A DNA stretch of 64,000 nt from Eremophila alpestris peregrina (lineage: Eukaryota > Chordata > Aves > Passeriformes > Alaudidae): positions 15,979,183 through 16,043,182 of the forward strand of contig WMCF01000015.1 of assembly GCA_009792885.1 (NCBI GenBank), given 5' to 3'. Positions 1 to 12,564 of the stretch are shown here, piece after piece. The position numbers and the translations under genes were made by a program. Position 1 is the first letter of the stretch; each line of letters starts with the position of its first letter. Under the pieces are notes generated by a model. The model did no database searches, had not been told where the DNA came from, and saw nothing but the letters and a program-made list of their open reading frames with translations.

Positions 1-2130
1 GGTTACAGCTAGCGATAAAATGACAAGCAGTTTGAACAATACCTCTAGCCATCTGTGTTTCTCTACTAACCATTCATTTAAGCAGTAGGAGACTTGGAAA
101 AACTGTCTTCACCACTGCAGAGACCAGAAGCGAAATGATTTTCCATTTTAGGCAGCAGTGGAAACAGCAAAATAGGAACGAATGCACAAAAAGCAGAGCT
201 CTAGGGTAAAATGGTTTGAGGGCTGTCTGCTTTTGCTTAAAAAAAAAAAGAAACAAAATTTGTGAGGAAATTTAGGAGCAGTAAGTTTAGGGCTCTGGGA
301 ATTAATTAATTAAACTGCAGCCCTACACAGCCCATTGGGAAAGAACTGGTGCCTGGATAAAGCTGTTGTAAGACTGTGTAATCAGCAGCACATGTGGAAA
401 CATGCTGAGCACCTTCAAGTCAATGCCGGTATGACGCAGATGCCAGGCTCAAGGCAGCTTGCCAAAAGTAGTCCACACACTGCTGCCAAAAGCATTACGT
501 ACCTCCTACGTAGCATGAATTGGGTTGAGAATACAACAGAACGTGTTATTCAGAGGACCCATGCAAAAGTCACTAGTGGTAACAAGAGCTAACCTGAATT
601 CTTCTGTATTTAGAAGTACACAGCTGAGAAGTAACAACTAGTTACTTAAGAAATGTGATTGGGTGCAAGATATAACACGTGAGCAGGAACTGATTTTCAT
701 CAGAGGTAATAAAACCCATCTGCCTGCAGAAGGAGCTGCCCAACTCAAGATCAGAGTGGAACTAAAGTCTTTCTTAAAAGGAAGCAGAAATTTGTGAAGT
801 CAGAAAGCCGAAGCAGCTGCACCAAAATGCAAAATTACTCAATGTTAGAATCAGTCCAAATGGTCTCTGTGCAAAAAGAAAGAAAGGATGCGTTCAAAGT
901 TTATCTCAAGTAAGATCATACTACCACTTGCTCTAGATATAAAACCTGTAAAGTATTAGCCATTGACAAGGAGTTTCAGGAGGGGGTTAGAACATGAATA
1001 GCAGTTCTGAGGTAGGAGTTTGTAGCTACGTTCTGAGAGGCTCACCTGCAAAGACAACTTCGCATCACTGTGATTAGAGCATGAGCTCTGCAGGCTATCC
1101 ATCCTTTAAAAAGAGAAATGTAAAATTTGTGGGAAGCCTGTAATAGACTTGGATTGCTTTAGAGAACTTTTCTCATTGTATGAAGCACTTATTGGAACCT
1201 AAATTTTGGATTCTTCATGCTTTATCGAGGATTGCATGCAAAGCCACATCCAGCTTCTTAATGGCGACTGAGTGGGTGTTCCTCCCTTTCTCCACCAGCC
1301 AATAAGCTTAAATAAAGGCTCGCAGCCTCCAGCCTTGCCCTGAGATAGGCGCGGGGAGCAATCCCGCAGGATGCTTTGCCCTTTCCGGGGCAGGGCATGC
1401 CATGGGCCTGCAGGGCAGCGGACTGACAGCGGCAGCAGGGCTGCACCGTGGGGCTAGGTCCTTACAAGCCCTCCTGGCAGCTCTTCCGTCAGAGACAGCA
1501 CCGAATTGCCAGAACACTCTGCCTTTAGGGGCAGCAAAAGAGCTGATTCCAGCTATTTCACAGGGAGCCCTGGGCTCTGGAAGTTCTGGTTGTCATCCAG
1601 TCTTCATGCACTGGTCACTGCCACCAGTAGAGCGGCTGAGACCTGCCCTTTTGGACAGCCCCTTTCTTTCTGGACAGGCGCTGGATACGTATTAACACAG
1701 CACTGTAAAGCTCATGCACTGAATCCATAATTTCTGCCCTGGTAACGCAATGAAACATGGTTAAAATGGCACAGAACTGTGTAATACTATCTCTACTACT
1801 GAATCATCTGGGTAACCGTTCTGCCAAAAATATTCAAGAGGGCATTTTAAAGAGCAAAGTGGCTATTTAAGCCCACCTGCCGCTTTCTGTTCCCCCACAC
1901 AGCAGGTACATAAAGGTTCCCGTGCCGCCTCAGGAGAGCTCAGCCCGGGCACTGCTGAGTTGTCGCTGGCGGCACAGGCGCCCATATGATCGTAAAGGGG
2001 CAAAATGCCCTCACAGGTAATGATGAGGAGAAACCCTGCGGGGCGAGTGACCTGCTCGTTAACCAGGGAGCGCTGAAACACTCGGCACAGCCGCTCCATT
2101 CTCCGGGGGCAGGAATGCTAATGAAAAATC
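1..2130. other. 5' flank, no recognised gene
   Basis: No coding exon is recognised here. Open frames are short, lack family resemblance and are not flanked by convincing splice sites. The first 1.25 kb is AT-rich and featureless. From about 1290 the base composition shifts: a CCAAT pentamer (1299-1303) is followed by an A/T-rich TATA-like stretch (around 1309-1318) and then a GC-richer block to about 1500. This could be a weak promoter or an old repeat, but nothing decides between them. GC content rises again from about 1880 toward the SLC25A30 CpG island. Confidence 0.5.
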
Positions 2131-2179
2131 CGACTTGCCCCGCCACCCTCCCAAGGCCAGCGGCGAGGGGAGACCTCTG

Positions 2180-2460
2180 ACTGCAAGGTCAGCGTGGTTA
2201 ATCTTTCCCCCGGATCATTACAGCCGACTCGGCGAGCCCTTCAGACCAACTGCGGCTCTGCACCCACCCCTTCCACACCCCGCTCCTGGCTCGGCCCCTC
2301 GGGCCAGCCCGCCCCGGGGCGGAGTCCTGCGTTCCCCAAAAGCGGCCGCGGGGAGCGGCGCTGGAATTCGGGAGCGGCGGGATCTGCGGGGGAGGACGCT
2401 GTGCTCGCGTAGGGCTCGGTGGTGAGTGGGAGGTGGCGGCTGCTGCTGCCCTCAGGTCTT
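2180..2460 (+). promoter_or_regulatory. SLC25A30: CpG-island promoter and non-coding exon 1 of SLC25A30
   Basis: A sharply delimited G+C- and CpG-rich block stands out from its AT-rich surroundings. It contains a GC box (GGGGCGG, 2316-2322) and no TATA box, as expected for a housekeeping-type promoter. A consensus donor (GTGAGT at 2422-2427) gives a plausible non-coding first exon ending at 2421, which would splice to the acceptor at 5037-5038 just before the start codon. The transcription start is not visible; I infer it lies somewhere between about 2290 and 2400. The exon-1 assignment is inferred from position and donor strength, not from any transcript. Confidence 0.65.
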
Positions 2461-5053
2461 GAAGGATGGAAAACCATTTTTCATGTGTAGTTTATACAGT
2501 CGTTGTTGCCTCCCTAGACCCGAATCCGTTTTAAATAGTTAAAACTACTATAAGCTCGAGTGTACTGTGTCCTTAATAGGCTAGCGATGTTTTCAAGCAG
2601 TGTGTAATTCGATGTCTGACTTTTCAAGCCTGTTCCCCGTCGAGGTAATATCGAGCTATTTAAGTGATTCGTCCTCTTATGGCACCCGTGCTTTTGGGTT
2701 TAGTCCTGTCACGCTGTGGTTAAAAGAGGATTCTCTTCTGACCTCTGCAGAAAGCGTGTGGATGAATCTGTATTAATTCAGCCCAATGGCCTTTAGGGTC
2801 GAGTATCACCTCTGTCATCGTTGATGTTCAGAGTACGGCAAGGTATATTTTGTAAAGACAGTATCTTTCTAGTAAAAGTGGAGACCTTAATTTTTTCTAT
2901 AATGATAGCTGGATTCTCTTTTAACTAGTTTGCCACTCAGCTGAGTGTGACACTTACTATTTTTATTGATATAGGAAAGAAGTTCTGACTAAGAAGCAAA
3001 CCAAGAATTTGGAATATAAGCGGGAAATGAGACATCTTAAGTCATGGGGCGAAATTACTGGCTGGTGTGTTTTTTAAAATTTTTTTTTCTGAGAAAAATT
3101 CTCCCTCTTTGCTCTATTTTTTCCTTCTTCTTCATACTTCTTCCTAAAGTATGGAACTTTTGAAGACAGGGGCTGGAGGTTAGAAGTTGAAAGATCTTTA
3201 TGGTTAGTTTAGCATACTGGCAGGAGATGAGACTTGAAAGCTTTCAGATGTACAGACCTTGACCTTCACCTTGACATCTGTCAAAGGAAGAGTGTGCTAT
3301 AAAACTTTTGCATTCATGTATCCTATTTATATATTGAAGCTTCGACTAGCATTTGTAAATTTGTGTGCAAACTGAAAACTTTATTTGACAGTGCTCAGAA
3401 TTACATAGAAAAAGGAGAGCCTTCATTGTCTAGGCAAAGTGAAATATGAAACAAACAAAAAAGGATCTATTTTAGTTTTATTAGTGTTACAGAATTTGTG
3501 ATAGATGAAAACTTGTTTTAATGTGGTGGGGGGGTCAGCTATCAATTTTTATGAGTTTCTCAGGAGTAGAGATCAGGTGTGTAGCCGTGGGCAAACTGAG
3601 CTTGTCTTTGTCTCCGTTAATTAAATGATCTGTCATTAATCATGGCAGAACAGGATTATGAGGAACTTGGAACTGGCCTCTGAAGCAGTGTCATATCCAT
3701 GTGGCTCTGCCTCCTTCTTACTGAAAAGCTGGCATGGTCTAAGCCTATGTGTCCAGATCTCTGTATGGCACTATTTTTGGCAGTATAGTGGGGTGACCTT
3801 AGTTGCCTTTTCCTTGGTTTTTGGTTTTTTTTCTTTCTCCATTAATGGTGTTCTTTGACGCAGTCTAAACAGTAAGATGGATTTCTGTGCATGTAGGTGT
3901 TGAGTATGTGAAATTGTGTGATTTTAGCTTCTTTCTTTTTCTTGTGTGTCAGAAGACCCAGGTAACTTATCATGAAGTTAAGATGATAAAAGGTAAACTA
4001 GAGCTGCAGAAACTGTTCAGGCCTGCTCAATGTCTGCGATTCTGAAAATTCATTTAGGTGCTGGATTATTGGCATTTCTAGAGGAAGTGAATAAAGAAGG
4101 TTCAGTTGCTCAAAATGCAGGGCTAAGTAACTGGTGTATTTGTAATATTTTCCAGTCGGGCACTATGGGTGATTAAGCAGGGGAGAGTAACAGGGAGTGT
4201 AAGTGCCAAGGGAAGTATTTTCAAATACAATTTTCCCATAAAATTAACTGGCAAAAATAACTGTAGAGTGCAATGTTTAGGGGGATATTATAGAAAATGG
4301 GGAATAAAAACTATTCATATTGTGAGGAAGGGGAAAAATAAGATGTTGAGAGACATGCTTGCTTTTGGGAAGGGCAATCTTATACTGGCTGGACTAGTTT
4401 GGTTTTGAAGTTCTTATCTCTTTTCTAATATAATTGGATTACTTTAACATCTTGCAAAGCATATGCTATAGTTAATTATCAATTGTGGTCACTTTGTCAA
4501 ATTCACTTAATTGACACAATTTTCATGTAACATTCACAAGAATGAATATTGTGAACACTGGTAGGAAAAATAAGTCTGAATGGAAGCAAAATGGTGTATG
4601 CACCCTTATTTTCTGCCCAAGTGTACTGGCTTAGCTCATGTTAAATAATGTTGGTAACTGGAAAAAAAGGAAGTTCTGTAATGACTGCACGATGTAGTCA
4701 AACTAGTTCAGCTTGGTAAAAATCCTTGGAGGCTATTCACTGCAGTGCTCCTTAACATTGTGCCTGGGAGACAAACTGCTTTAATCTTTCATGGTGAGGA
4801 GAGTTGGTGGCCCAAATACAGAGCAGACACTGATTTGAACCCAGATGCCTTTCTATGGTATTCCTGTCTTTCTTCTGATTGTCAAATTAAATGTTTTTTC
4901 TCTCTTATGATTTTTTTACTCTTTACTCATGTTTTAAAGGCCCATTTTGAATGAACCAGGCGCAAAATTTTTACTAAGTGTTAGCATGTGTATTTATGAC
5001 ATGTACTTACAGTAGTGTTGAATCTTCCTCTTTTACAGAAAGAGGAACCAATA

Positions 5054-8000
5054 ATGCCAGCACTGAACTGGAAGCCCTTTATCTATGGAGGTTTAGCATC
5101 AATCACTGCAGAATGTGGTAAGCTTTTGCTTTAACTATTGACATGATTTTCTTTATTTGGATACTCTTTATGTAAAACAAGTTTGGTTTCATGCTGCCAG
5201 TGACACAGTAGTATGTGGTGGTCTGCAGCATAGAGTTTTTTGCTTAATGATGACTGAATAGCAGCTATGATCTCTGTTGCAATGTCAGAACACTTGTGTC
5301 TTTAAACTCTTATCCCTGGTGAGTCTGGTTTTTATACATATTTTGCCTCTGTTTTATTATTTGGTGTTTGTTTGATCTGTTCCTAGACAGTGGTCATAAG
5401 TAGATACAGCTTCTGCTTTGCTGCAGTAGACAAGTTACTCTTAACTTGTAAATTTTTCTCTTAGCTTTACTGACCGTCTATGTTGCAGTTTAAATTATCT
5501 TTTCTTGAGTGCAAGTGGCTGCTTAGATTTGAACACTTAAATTGCAACACAGAATGACTGCTGTAGTGAGACAGTGCATCTGATGTTTTAGGCCTGCTTT
5601 AAAGGCAAACCTGAAAAACTTTGTGAAGTTGTATCTGAAATGCATGTACATGGAAATAAAGGAAATCTGGGTTTTCATTGTGGCAGGGCATGACGTGGGA
5701 TTGCATGCAAGGTCTGTCTAGTAAAGGAGATGCAGTACAAAATTACACTTAAAATTACTGTTTTGCTTTCATAGAGTAGTTTGGGTTGGAAAGTCATCTG
5801 GTCAAACCCCCCTGCTTTGAGCAGGGACATTTTCAATTAGATCAGGTTGCTCAAAGTCCAGTCTGACTTTGAATGATTCCAGGGATGGGAAGGATTTCTA
5901 CTTAGGAAGTCTGTGCAAACTTGAGTTTGAAACCTGTCATTATTTGACTTGAGTGAATATGGCCAATATTGCCAAAAGCTTTTAAGGAAGACAAACAGTT
6001 CATGAAAGCTTTTCCTGTGTGGTAAGCCTCATTTGAACAGATGTAGTTAATCCTGACTCCTGTTAGCGCTCAGATGAGTATGGAATGTTGAGGTGGTCCT
6101 TTTCCTGGATGGATACAGTTTCTGAATCCTTTCATAATGGGGAGCATGGAGAATGTGATGTGAACATAACATAGCAGTAGACTACAGGAAAGCAGTAACA
6201 GAAATAGGTACTGCTGCTATTGCTAGGCCAGAATCTGTGTAGTGTGTCCTACAGAATTTATTTGCCTTCAGTGACATCCTCTTTAAAGGTGTGGGTAGAA
6301 CACACGTGCAAACTCAGTGCTTGACTGGGATTGCAGAATCCTGTTCAGTATGGCTGCTCACAACCAGTCAATGCTGTGTTTCCTGGAAATATAGTGAATG
6401 TGGAATGTAAACACAGGAGGCAGGAAGGGCCTCTGACAGGCCTTTAAAAGACTCAAGGTGATCGAATGTGAATCACTTCTTTAAAATAAAGTCTTGGTAA
6501 GAGAGGCTTCTTTCCCATCGGAGTACTTTTATATATTATGATATACAATAACTGTTGCTGTTTCCTGTATGCTGTTCTCTGTTGTCTTTGGTTAGGTAAG
6601 TACTGCGTTAATTTTCTCACTGACTTTCCTTTAAGGTACTTTCCCCATTGATCTGACCAAAACACGTCTCCAGGTTCAAGGTCAAGTTAATGATGCCAGA
6701 TATAAAGAGATCCGCTACCGTGGAATGGTGCACGCCCTGGTCAGAATATGCAGGGAAGAAGGATTGAAAGCCTTATACTCTGGGTAAGATTAACTGAATT
6801 GTAGCAATGGCTTATGAATAGTCCATTGATAAAAGTAAAAGCCTGTGAATTTTTATAATGTGAATTTTATAATATGTGGATTTCTGAGTTTCAGGATTAC
6901 AAGGTATTTGGCTAGCCTTAATTTGGAAGTTGGAAAACTCAGCTTTGATACCTTCAGTGCTGCACACTGCCATAACATTTAATGTTTAAAAAAAAAACAA
7001 ACCTCAAACAACAAAACCTACATGAAACAAAACAGTGAAGCATAAGGTTATTCTCTACAATGCTGCTATGGTTGTTCCATCTCTCAGAATTAAAATTGAA
7101 TTTACCTTTGTCTATATATGAGCATGCTTTTCTTCAAAACATGCAGGATGGTGGGGGAGCTACATTTCAGACATGACTGCCAGCTATTTTATAGATTACA
7201 AGTTGAAGCATGGTCTAATAGTAATAATCCCTTCACAGTTAATTCATGTTCTTGCAGGCTCTATTTAAAAAAAAACCACAAAGCCTAAAAAGCTCCAAAG
7301 CTTGTTTTGCTTATAGTGAATTTAAATTGTTGATTTAAATGAACAAACCTTTGTCTGCTAGATATCTCTGCACTAGGAAGAATTTTCTGATAAGTTTTGA
7401 GATCTTGAGCATAAACATTATTGCTGCTTGTTTTTACAGGATTGCACCAGCAATGCTACGGCAAGCTTCATATGGAACTATAAAAATAGGCACTTACCAG
7501 AGCTTAAAAAGAATGTTTGTTGAGCATCCAGAGGGTGAGTGGTTATTTTCTATTTAATTGAGGACTGGTTTGCTTGAAGCTGTGTGTTTCCATTTGGCGT
7601 CTTACTGTAGCATTTTACCAAGTCTGTGGAGAAGACACTCCTTATACCTATTACAACAAAGTTAGTCAGCAAGGGTAACTCGTTGGGGCAGGTTTTATGG
7701 CTTCTGTAACTGGCACTCTCTGGTTAAATGAGGGGAGGCATCATCCTGTCCTAATGCATCTTCAGCTTTGTAAATCTGCAGCTAAACTCTTTGTGTGTGA
7801 AACAGATGAAACCCTCATGATGAATGTTCTGTGTGGCGTTCTTTCGGGAGTAATCTCATCATCTATTGCCAACCCTACAGATGTCTTAAAGGTAATTATG
7901 TAGAGCTGGTCTTTTTAGTTTTTGTTCTCTCCTGAAGTAAAGACAGAGTCTCCTGAGGAATATAGAATTTTTTTTGTAACCCTATTTACTCTCATCTCTT

Positions 8001-11000
8001 AACTTCTAAAAAGTCAGTAACAACCTGAATTATTGGAACCTTCTTCTGGTCCATACTAATCATTTGGAAGTACGTATGAGGAAGGTGAAGGCTGGGGAGG
8101 TAGTTAGATCCACATTTTTCTGAATGTGGGGGGAGAATACCTTTGATGCTGTAGTGTTTGTGTGGAAGCCACACTACATATTTCATCTGTACTTCTTGGC
8201 AACATGGTTACACTTTGATGTTTCTAGAGCTCAAAACAGGTGAAGATCAATTCAGAGGCAAGAGTTCCAGTGAATGCTACTTGTACTGTGTGATTCCTTG
8301 TACTGTAGAGAGGCTTTGCAAACCTGTGTTCCAAGGAAATGGTGTTCCAGCATCAGTCATTCAAAGTGAATTAGTGAAACAACCACCTCTTTAAGAGTCT
8401 GTTAGCTCAATCATGGTCAGTTACTTTGAAAGTTGATGGTATTTGTCTTACAAAACTGGAGCTTGTGACTTACACAGTTGCTCCTAATGAAAAGGAAGTC
8501 AAGAAAACTCTCTATGTTCTTCTGAAACTACTAAAAAGCTTAATCCTTCATAGTGCTAGTGTGGTTATGTAGTGGCATTTCAAACTTAAGCTTGTATTTC
8601 AAGTGTGGCTTCAATGAGTTATTTCCTAAAATTACATCCACTTACCAAGTCACTTGATGACAACTTGCATTTGGAAGTTACCTTGGCAGGTTCCTAAGGG
8701 TGTTCTTCTAAATCTACAGGGTTGAAAACCATGGTTCTCAGTGGCTGCAACATTAATCTTTTTAACTTTTCATTTCATCATATTCCTGTGAGAACACTGT
8801 AAAGGATATCCTGCAGAACCCATCTGCCAGTCTTATCTAAATGGAGCAGTGTACCCATACAGAAATAGAAGTGATTTAATGCAGCTAAGAATTCTGCCAC
8901 ATACTTGTTCAAAATTAGCAGCTGCATTTGGATAGTTAAGGCAAAAGATTGCACTATAGTTGTGATAATGTCAGTTCTTGCTTTTATACTCAAAGATAAA
9001 TCAACTTTACTACTTACAATTGTAACTTAATAGTTTAATCTGGTTTTATTATTTTATTGGTTGTATTTATCTTCTAATTGTATCTTCAAATGAATCTCAG
9101 ATCAGAATGCAAGCTCAAGGTAAAATGATTCAAGGAGGAATGATGGGCAACTTCATCCAGATCTACCAAAAGGAAGGCACTAAAGGATTATGGAAGGCAA
9201 GTGTTTTTTGGACTGTATCTTATACTTCAACTACACTTCCTCACTCAGTTTAATGTCATATATTCCTACAGTGTTCTGAGCTGAAATATGGAGGGTGTAA
9301 TGTCTGTCATTTGTCATGACTGCTTCACTGCTGGTGTCTCAGTGCTTTTTGGTGAAGGGTTACAGCCAGCCTTGTGTGTGAGGATTAGCTGCCATTTAGG
9401 GGAGGGAAGGCAAATGTAGCATTCAGTTAGGGTGACTGGCTCCAGGAATAGTTCAACAACCCTTGCCATGACACCTCTCAATCTTTATGCTCTGTCTGTT
9501 TTAAAACATGCTAAAGAGCATTTTGAAGCAAAGGATTTGAGCATCCCCTCTAGCTCAGGAATTCTTGTGTTCAGTCTTACAGGTTGTCTCTTGGACCAGT
9601 TATAGTCAATGACTGTATAACTACTGAAGAGCCAAAACGGACAATTGTTTTGAAACAGCTGGAAAATAGGAATGTTTTTCTATTAGTGTGCTATTCTCAC
9701 AAAGTTTCTTGATCTCCAGTTTTCTGTTCATCTTCCTTACTTTGTCAGTTTTTCAGCTGGCAGCAAAGGAATACTGGTTTTGAGGTTTTAGCTGACTGTT
9801 GATGCAAGAATTGAGAAGTTACGCAGGGATAGAAAATAACTTAAAGGACCTGAAGTTGCCATTCTTTGTGGAGAATTGATTTAGCTCTTATTTCAAATTT
9901 GTGTTTTTGGAGCACAGGCATCTAGGACTTGTACTAATTAGCCTTATTTGAATTTGCAATGTTCTTAACACACTTGTGGTGCTTTGCTTTGTACTGTAAG
10001 AGCTTGGCTTTTCTAACAGTGCACAAAGGTTGACTTAAACTTCAACTATATCCTTTCTTTTGCCAGGGAGTATCATTGACGGCACAGAGAGCTGCTATTG
10101 TTGTTGGAGTGGAGCTGCCAGTGTATGACCTTACCAAGAAGCACATAATTATGTCTGGATATATGGGAGATACAGTATATACTCACTTCCTGTAAGTTTG
10201 TGTACTGGTTGTATAGCCCATGATTGGTTAGTTCTTGCTACAGGGGAGACAAGTCTTTTGATTTTTCTGTCATCTGTCTAGATGTAAATATACTTCTGAT
10301 GTGTGTATAACTTCTAATGTAATAGCATCTCAAATGGTAGCATGTAGCATGGTGACTAATTTTATTTAGCATTTGGATTTAGCTTTCTTTTGAAATATGG
10401 AAATTTGTTTTGTGGGTGGTCTGAATCATTCAACTGTGCAAATTGAGGTTAGAAGAAATTTGCAGTCAAATATTTATTCCTGGGGGCACGACCATCTTTT
10501 CAAGCATACTGTATATAGCAAATCTTCAAAATTACACTCCTATAGTAAATGATAAGTAACTTTTGACATCCATTAGTTGATTTAATTTTTTAACTAAAAA
10601 CATTAAGCAGTCATTATTATTGTGTGTTTCCTGGGAAGGAGAAATTCTTGTACACCTGTGTGGTAGATCAGGTTTCATTAAACCCTTCTTTTACTAGTTC
10701 CAGTTTTCTTTGTGGGTTAGCTGGAGCCCTGGCATCCAACCCAGTTGATGTTGTAAGAACACGCATGATGAATCAGAAAAGCCAAAAACATGGGGGACAC
10801 TCAGCCTACAAGGGCACTTTGGATTGCTTGTTACAGGTAAGTAGTTCATGTATCATCCTAAATAGAAACTGCTGCCACCAAGCAATGATTTTGTTGTAGA
10901 GTTCAAAATTGTTCTGTGTTCCCTAATAGCTTAGATATGCCTTTTGCCATAATGCTTAAAAGGACAATGCTGTCAGTAATGCACTCAAGTGTGAAAAGTA

Positions 11001-12564
11001 TCTCCTGCCTTGACAGAAAGGCAGCAAGAAAGTTAGTGTCTGCTGCAGCACCTTACTTCCTTTGGGTGCTTGGATGAGAAGAGGAAGGCTCTCAGCAGCA
11101 CTCTCTCTTGCTCAACTGTATACTCTGTCAGACTGACAGGAAATTATCATTTCATAGATCAGTGCTTGAAGAACAAGATCTTCTGGAACAGATGGTTTTC
11201 TATGTTGCTTACTGCATAATGGAAAGCCTAATATAGCCAGAGGCAAGGTCAGCCTCTGATTTTGAGCACTTTGATTTTGTTTCTTAAGTCTCTAACTTTG
11301 GTATGAAGTGAGACCATGATGGCCTTTTACATGGAGAATAATGGATAATAAGCTGTTGCTGTCCAGCTGTTGACTGAACAGTCCAAGTCACATTTCACAC
11401 AAGTGAAATTTTTTTAGATCCATAAAGCAAACTAAAATATTTCAAGGGACTGCCCAATGTTAGCTACAGGTTTACATGCAGCAAATTTCAAGGGGCTGCC
11501 AAATATGAACTGAAAGTTTATCTAATGAAATGTATTTTTTGGTCCTGTCAGACAATAAATTTAAATTAAGGTTACAGGAGTAAACCACCCCCTTGTCTGG
11601 TATAGTCTTATTAGCTGAGATGCTGTCTGGATTTCTCACTAAAAAGGAATTACATCTTGTTATGTGGTTGTTTTTTTTTTTTTTCCCTAGACATGGAAGA
11701 ATGAAGGCTTTTTTGCTCTGTATAAAGGGTTTTGGCCAAACTGGTTAAGACTTGGTCCTTGGAATATCATTGTATCCTTTCCACAGGTGTGCAAAACTAC
11801 TAAGTTAGCCATACAACAGGAAGTATTGTTTTTTACAGAATTACTCAGTGTGGGAAGTGTCATATCAGCACAGATATTCCCTTTTTATGAATGGAAAACT
11901 GTGCAGTTGACAGGTTTTCTTTTCAGTCACTTGCTTCCAGTCAGATTGAATTTGTGATTCACACAGAGTCAATACTAAAATATGATGTTACAAAATAATT
12001 TTCTGTTCTTCCAACTTCATACTTGTTCATTTCCTTTGTTATGAGCCTAGTTTTAATCAAAGTTCACCAGGTGAATTAGGAAAAAGGGGCTATTTCCAGA
12101 ACTGTTGGAAGTTACTGATGAAATCGTTTTGTTTATCCTAATCTCACGATTTTGGCTTTGTTTCAAGAGCCAGCTGATCATAGCCCTGGGGAGTGGGTTG
12201 GTAGAAGTGTTTTTTACAATAAACAGACCCTCTTTAGCCTATCAAAGCTAAGTGAGTAAAGACTCTTGAGGGCTTTTGCAGTATTGTCCCGCCCCCTCAG
12301 TCCTGGGTTTAAGATCCTGAGGAAGAGGGATGGGAAAGTAATTTGTAAAACCAGCCTTAAAGCAGGTTTCATTGTTCTGCCTAGTATTGTGTAAAAAAGT
12401 GGCCAACCTGCAGCACAGGAAGGAACAAGGAGTGGAACACAGATGCAGCTGACCTTCAGTAGTGAAATGACCTATTTTCACTGCATGAACAGGAAACAGT
12501 TTTCCTTAATCAGCTGTGCCAGTTCTTTCTGACATATGAACAGCTGAAGAAATTGGATGTCTGA
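5054..12564 (+). CDS. SLC25A30: SLC25A30, kidney mitochondrial carrier protein 1 (KMCP1)
   Basis: Coding exons are 5054-5117, 6636-6783, 7440-7534, 7806-7891, 9101-9196, 10067-10191, 10698-10836, 11691-11771 and 12523-12564. They join in frame to 291 codons and a TGA, the usual length of this protein. The start is ATG 5054 with A at -3, opening MPALNWKPF as in the family. Three mitochondrial-carrier signatures are intact, one per repeat: PIDLTK (residues 25-30), PTDVLK (126-131) and PVDVVR (220-225). Each is followed by an arginine two residues later (TRL, IRM, TRM). Six transmembrane helices in the inner mitochondrial membrane are therefore expected. The family is related to UCP5/SLC25A14, and anion exchange (sulfur oxyanions, phosphate) has been reported for SLC25A30. 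Introns 6 (GC-AG) and 9 (U12-like) are non-standard. Intron 2 carries a small CR1 scrap; I see nothing recognisable in the other introns over 300 bp. No frameshift or stop was found, so the gene looks functional. Confidence 0.95.
5765..5900 (-). mobile_element. CR1 LINE 3'-end fragment
   Basis: The stretch reads as the reverse complement of an avian CR1 3' region: a TTTGGGTTGGAAAG-like segment, then a CTGGTCAAACCCCCCTGCTT-like segment, GAGCAGGGACA and a degraded ATCAGGTTGCTCA-like segment. It is heavily mutated and short, lying in SLC25A30 intron 2. Boundaries are approximate and the subfamily is not resolved. Confidence 0.75.
9197..10066 (+). other. SLC25A30: GC-AG intron 6 of SLC25A30
   Basis: Exon 6 must end at AAG (9196) to keep the reading frame into exon 7, which begins GGA at 10067. 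The intron therefore starts GCAAGT rather than GTAAGT. AAG|GCAAGT is the ideal flanking context for the rare but functional GC-AG class of U2 introns. The nearest GT (9201) would add 4 bases and shift the frame. The acceptor, ending TGCCAG at 10066, is normal. Confidence 0.88.
11772..12522 (+). other. SLC25A30: U12-type (minor spliceosome) intron 9 of SLC25A30
   Basis: The donor reads GTATCCTTT (11772-11780), an exact match to the minor-spliceosome consensus RTATCCTTT. TTCCTTAAT at 12502-12510 is an exact match to the U12 branch-point consensus TTCCTTRAY. Its branch adenosine (12508 or 12509) lies 13-14 bases before the end of the intron at 12522, within the short spacing typical of this class. 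No polypyrimidine tract separates branch point and AG, as expected for U12 introns. The final exon then supplies the family's C-terminal tail. Confidence 0.92.

Noticed and set aside
7339..7557. 72-codon open frame
   Set aside because: This is SLC25A30 exon 4 with intronic extensions on both sides.
9197..9202. Reading the GC donor as a disabling splice mutation
   Set aside because: The flanking AAG|GCAAGT context is optimal for functional GC-AG introns, and all other exons are intact.
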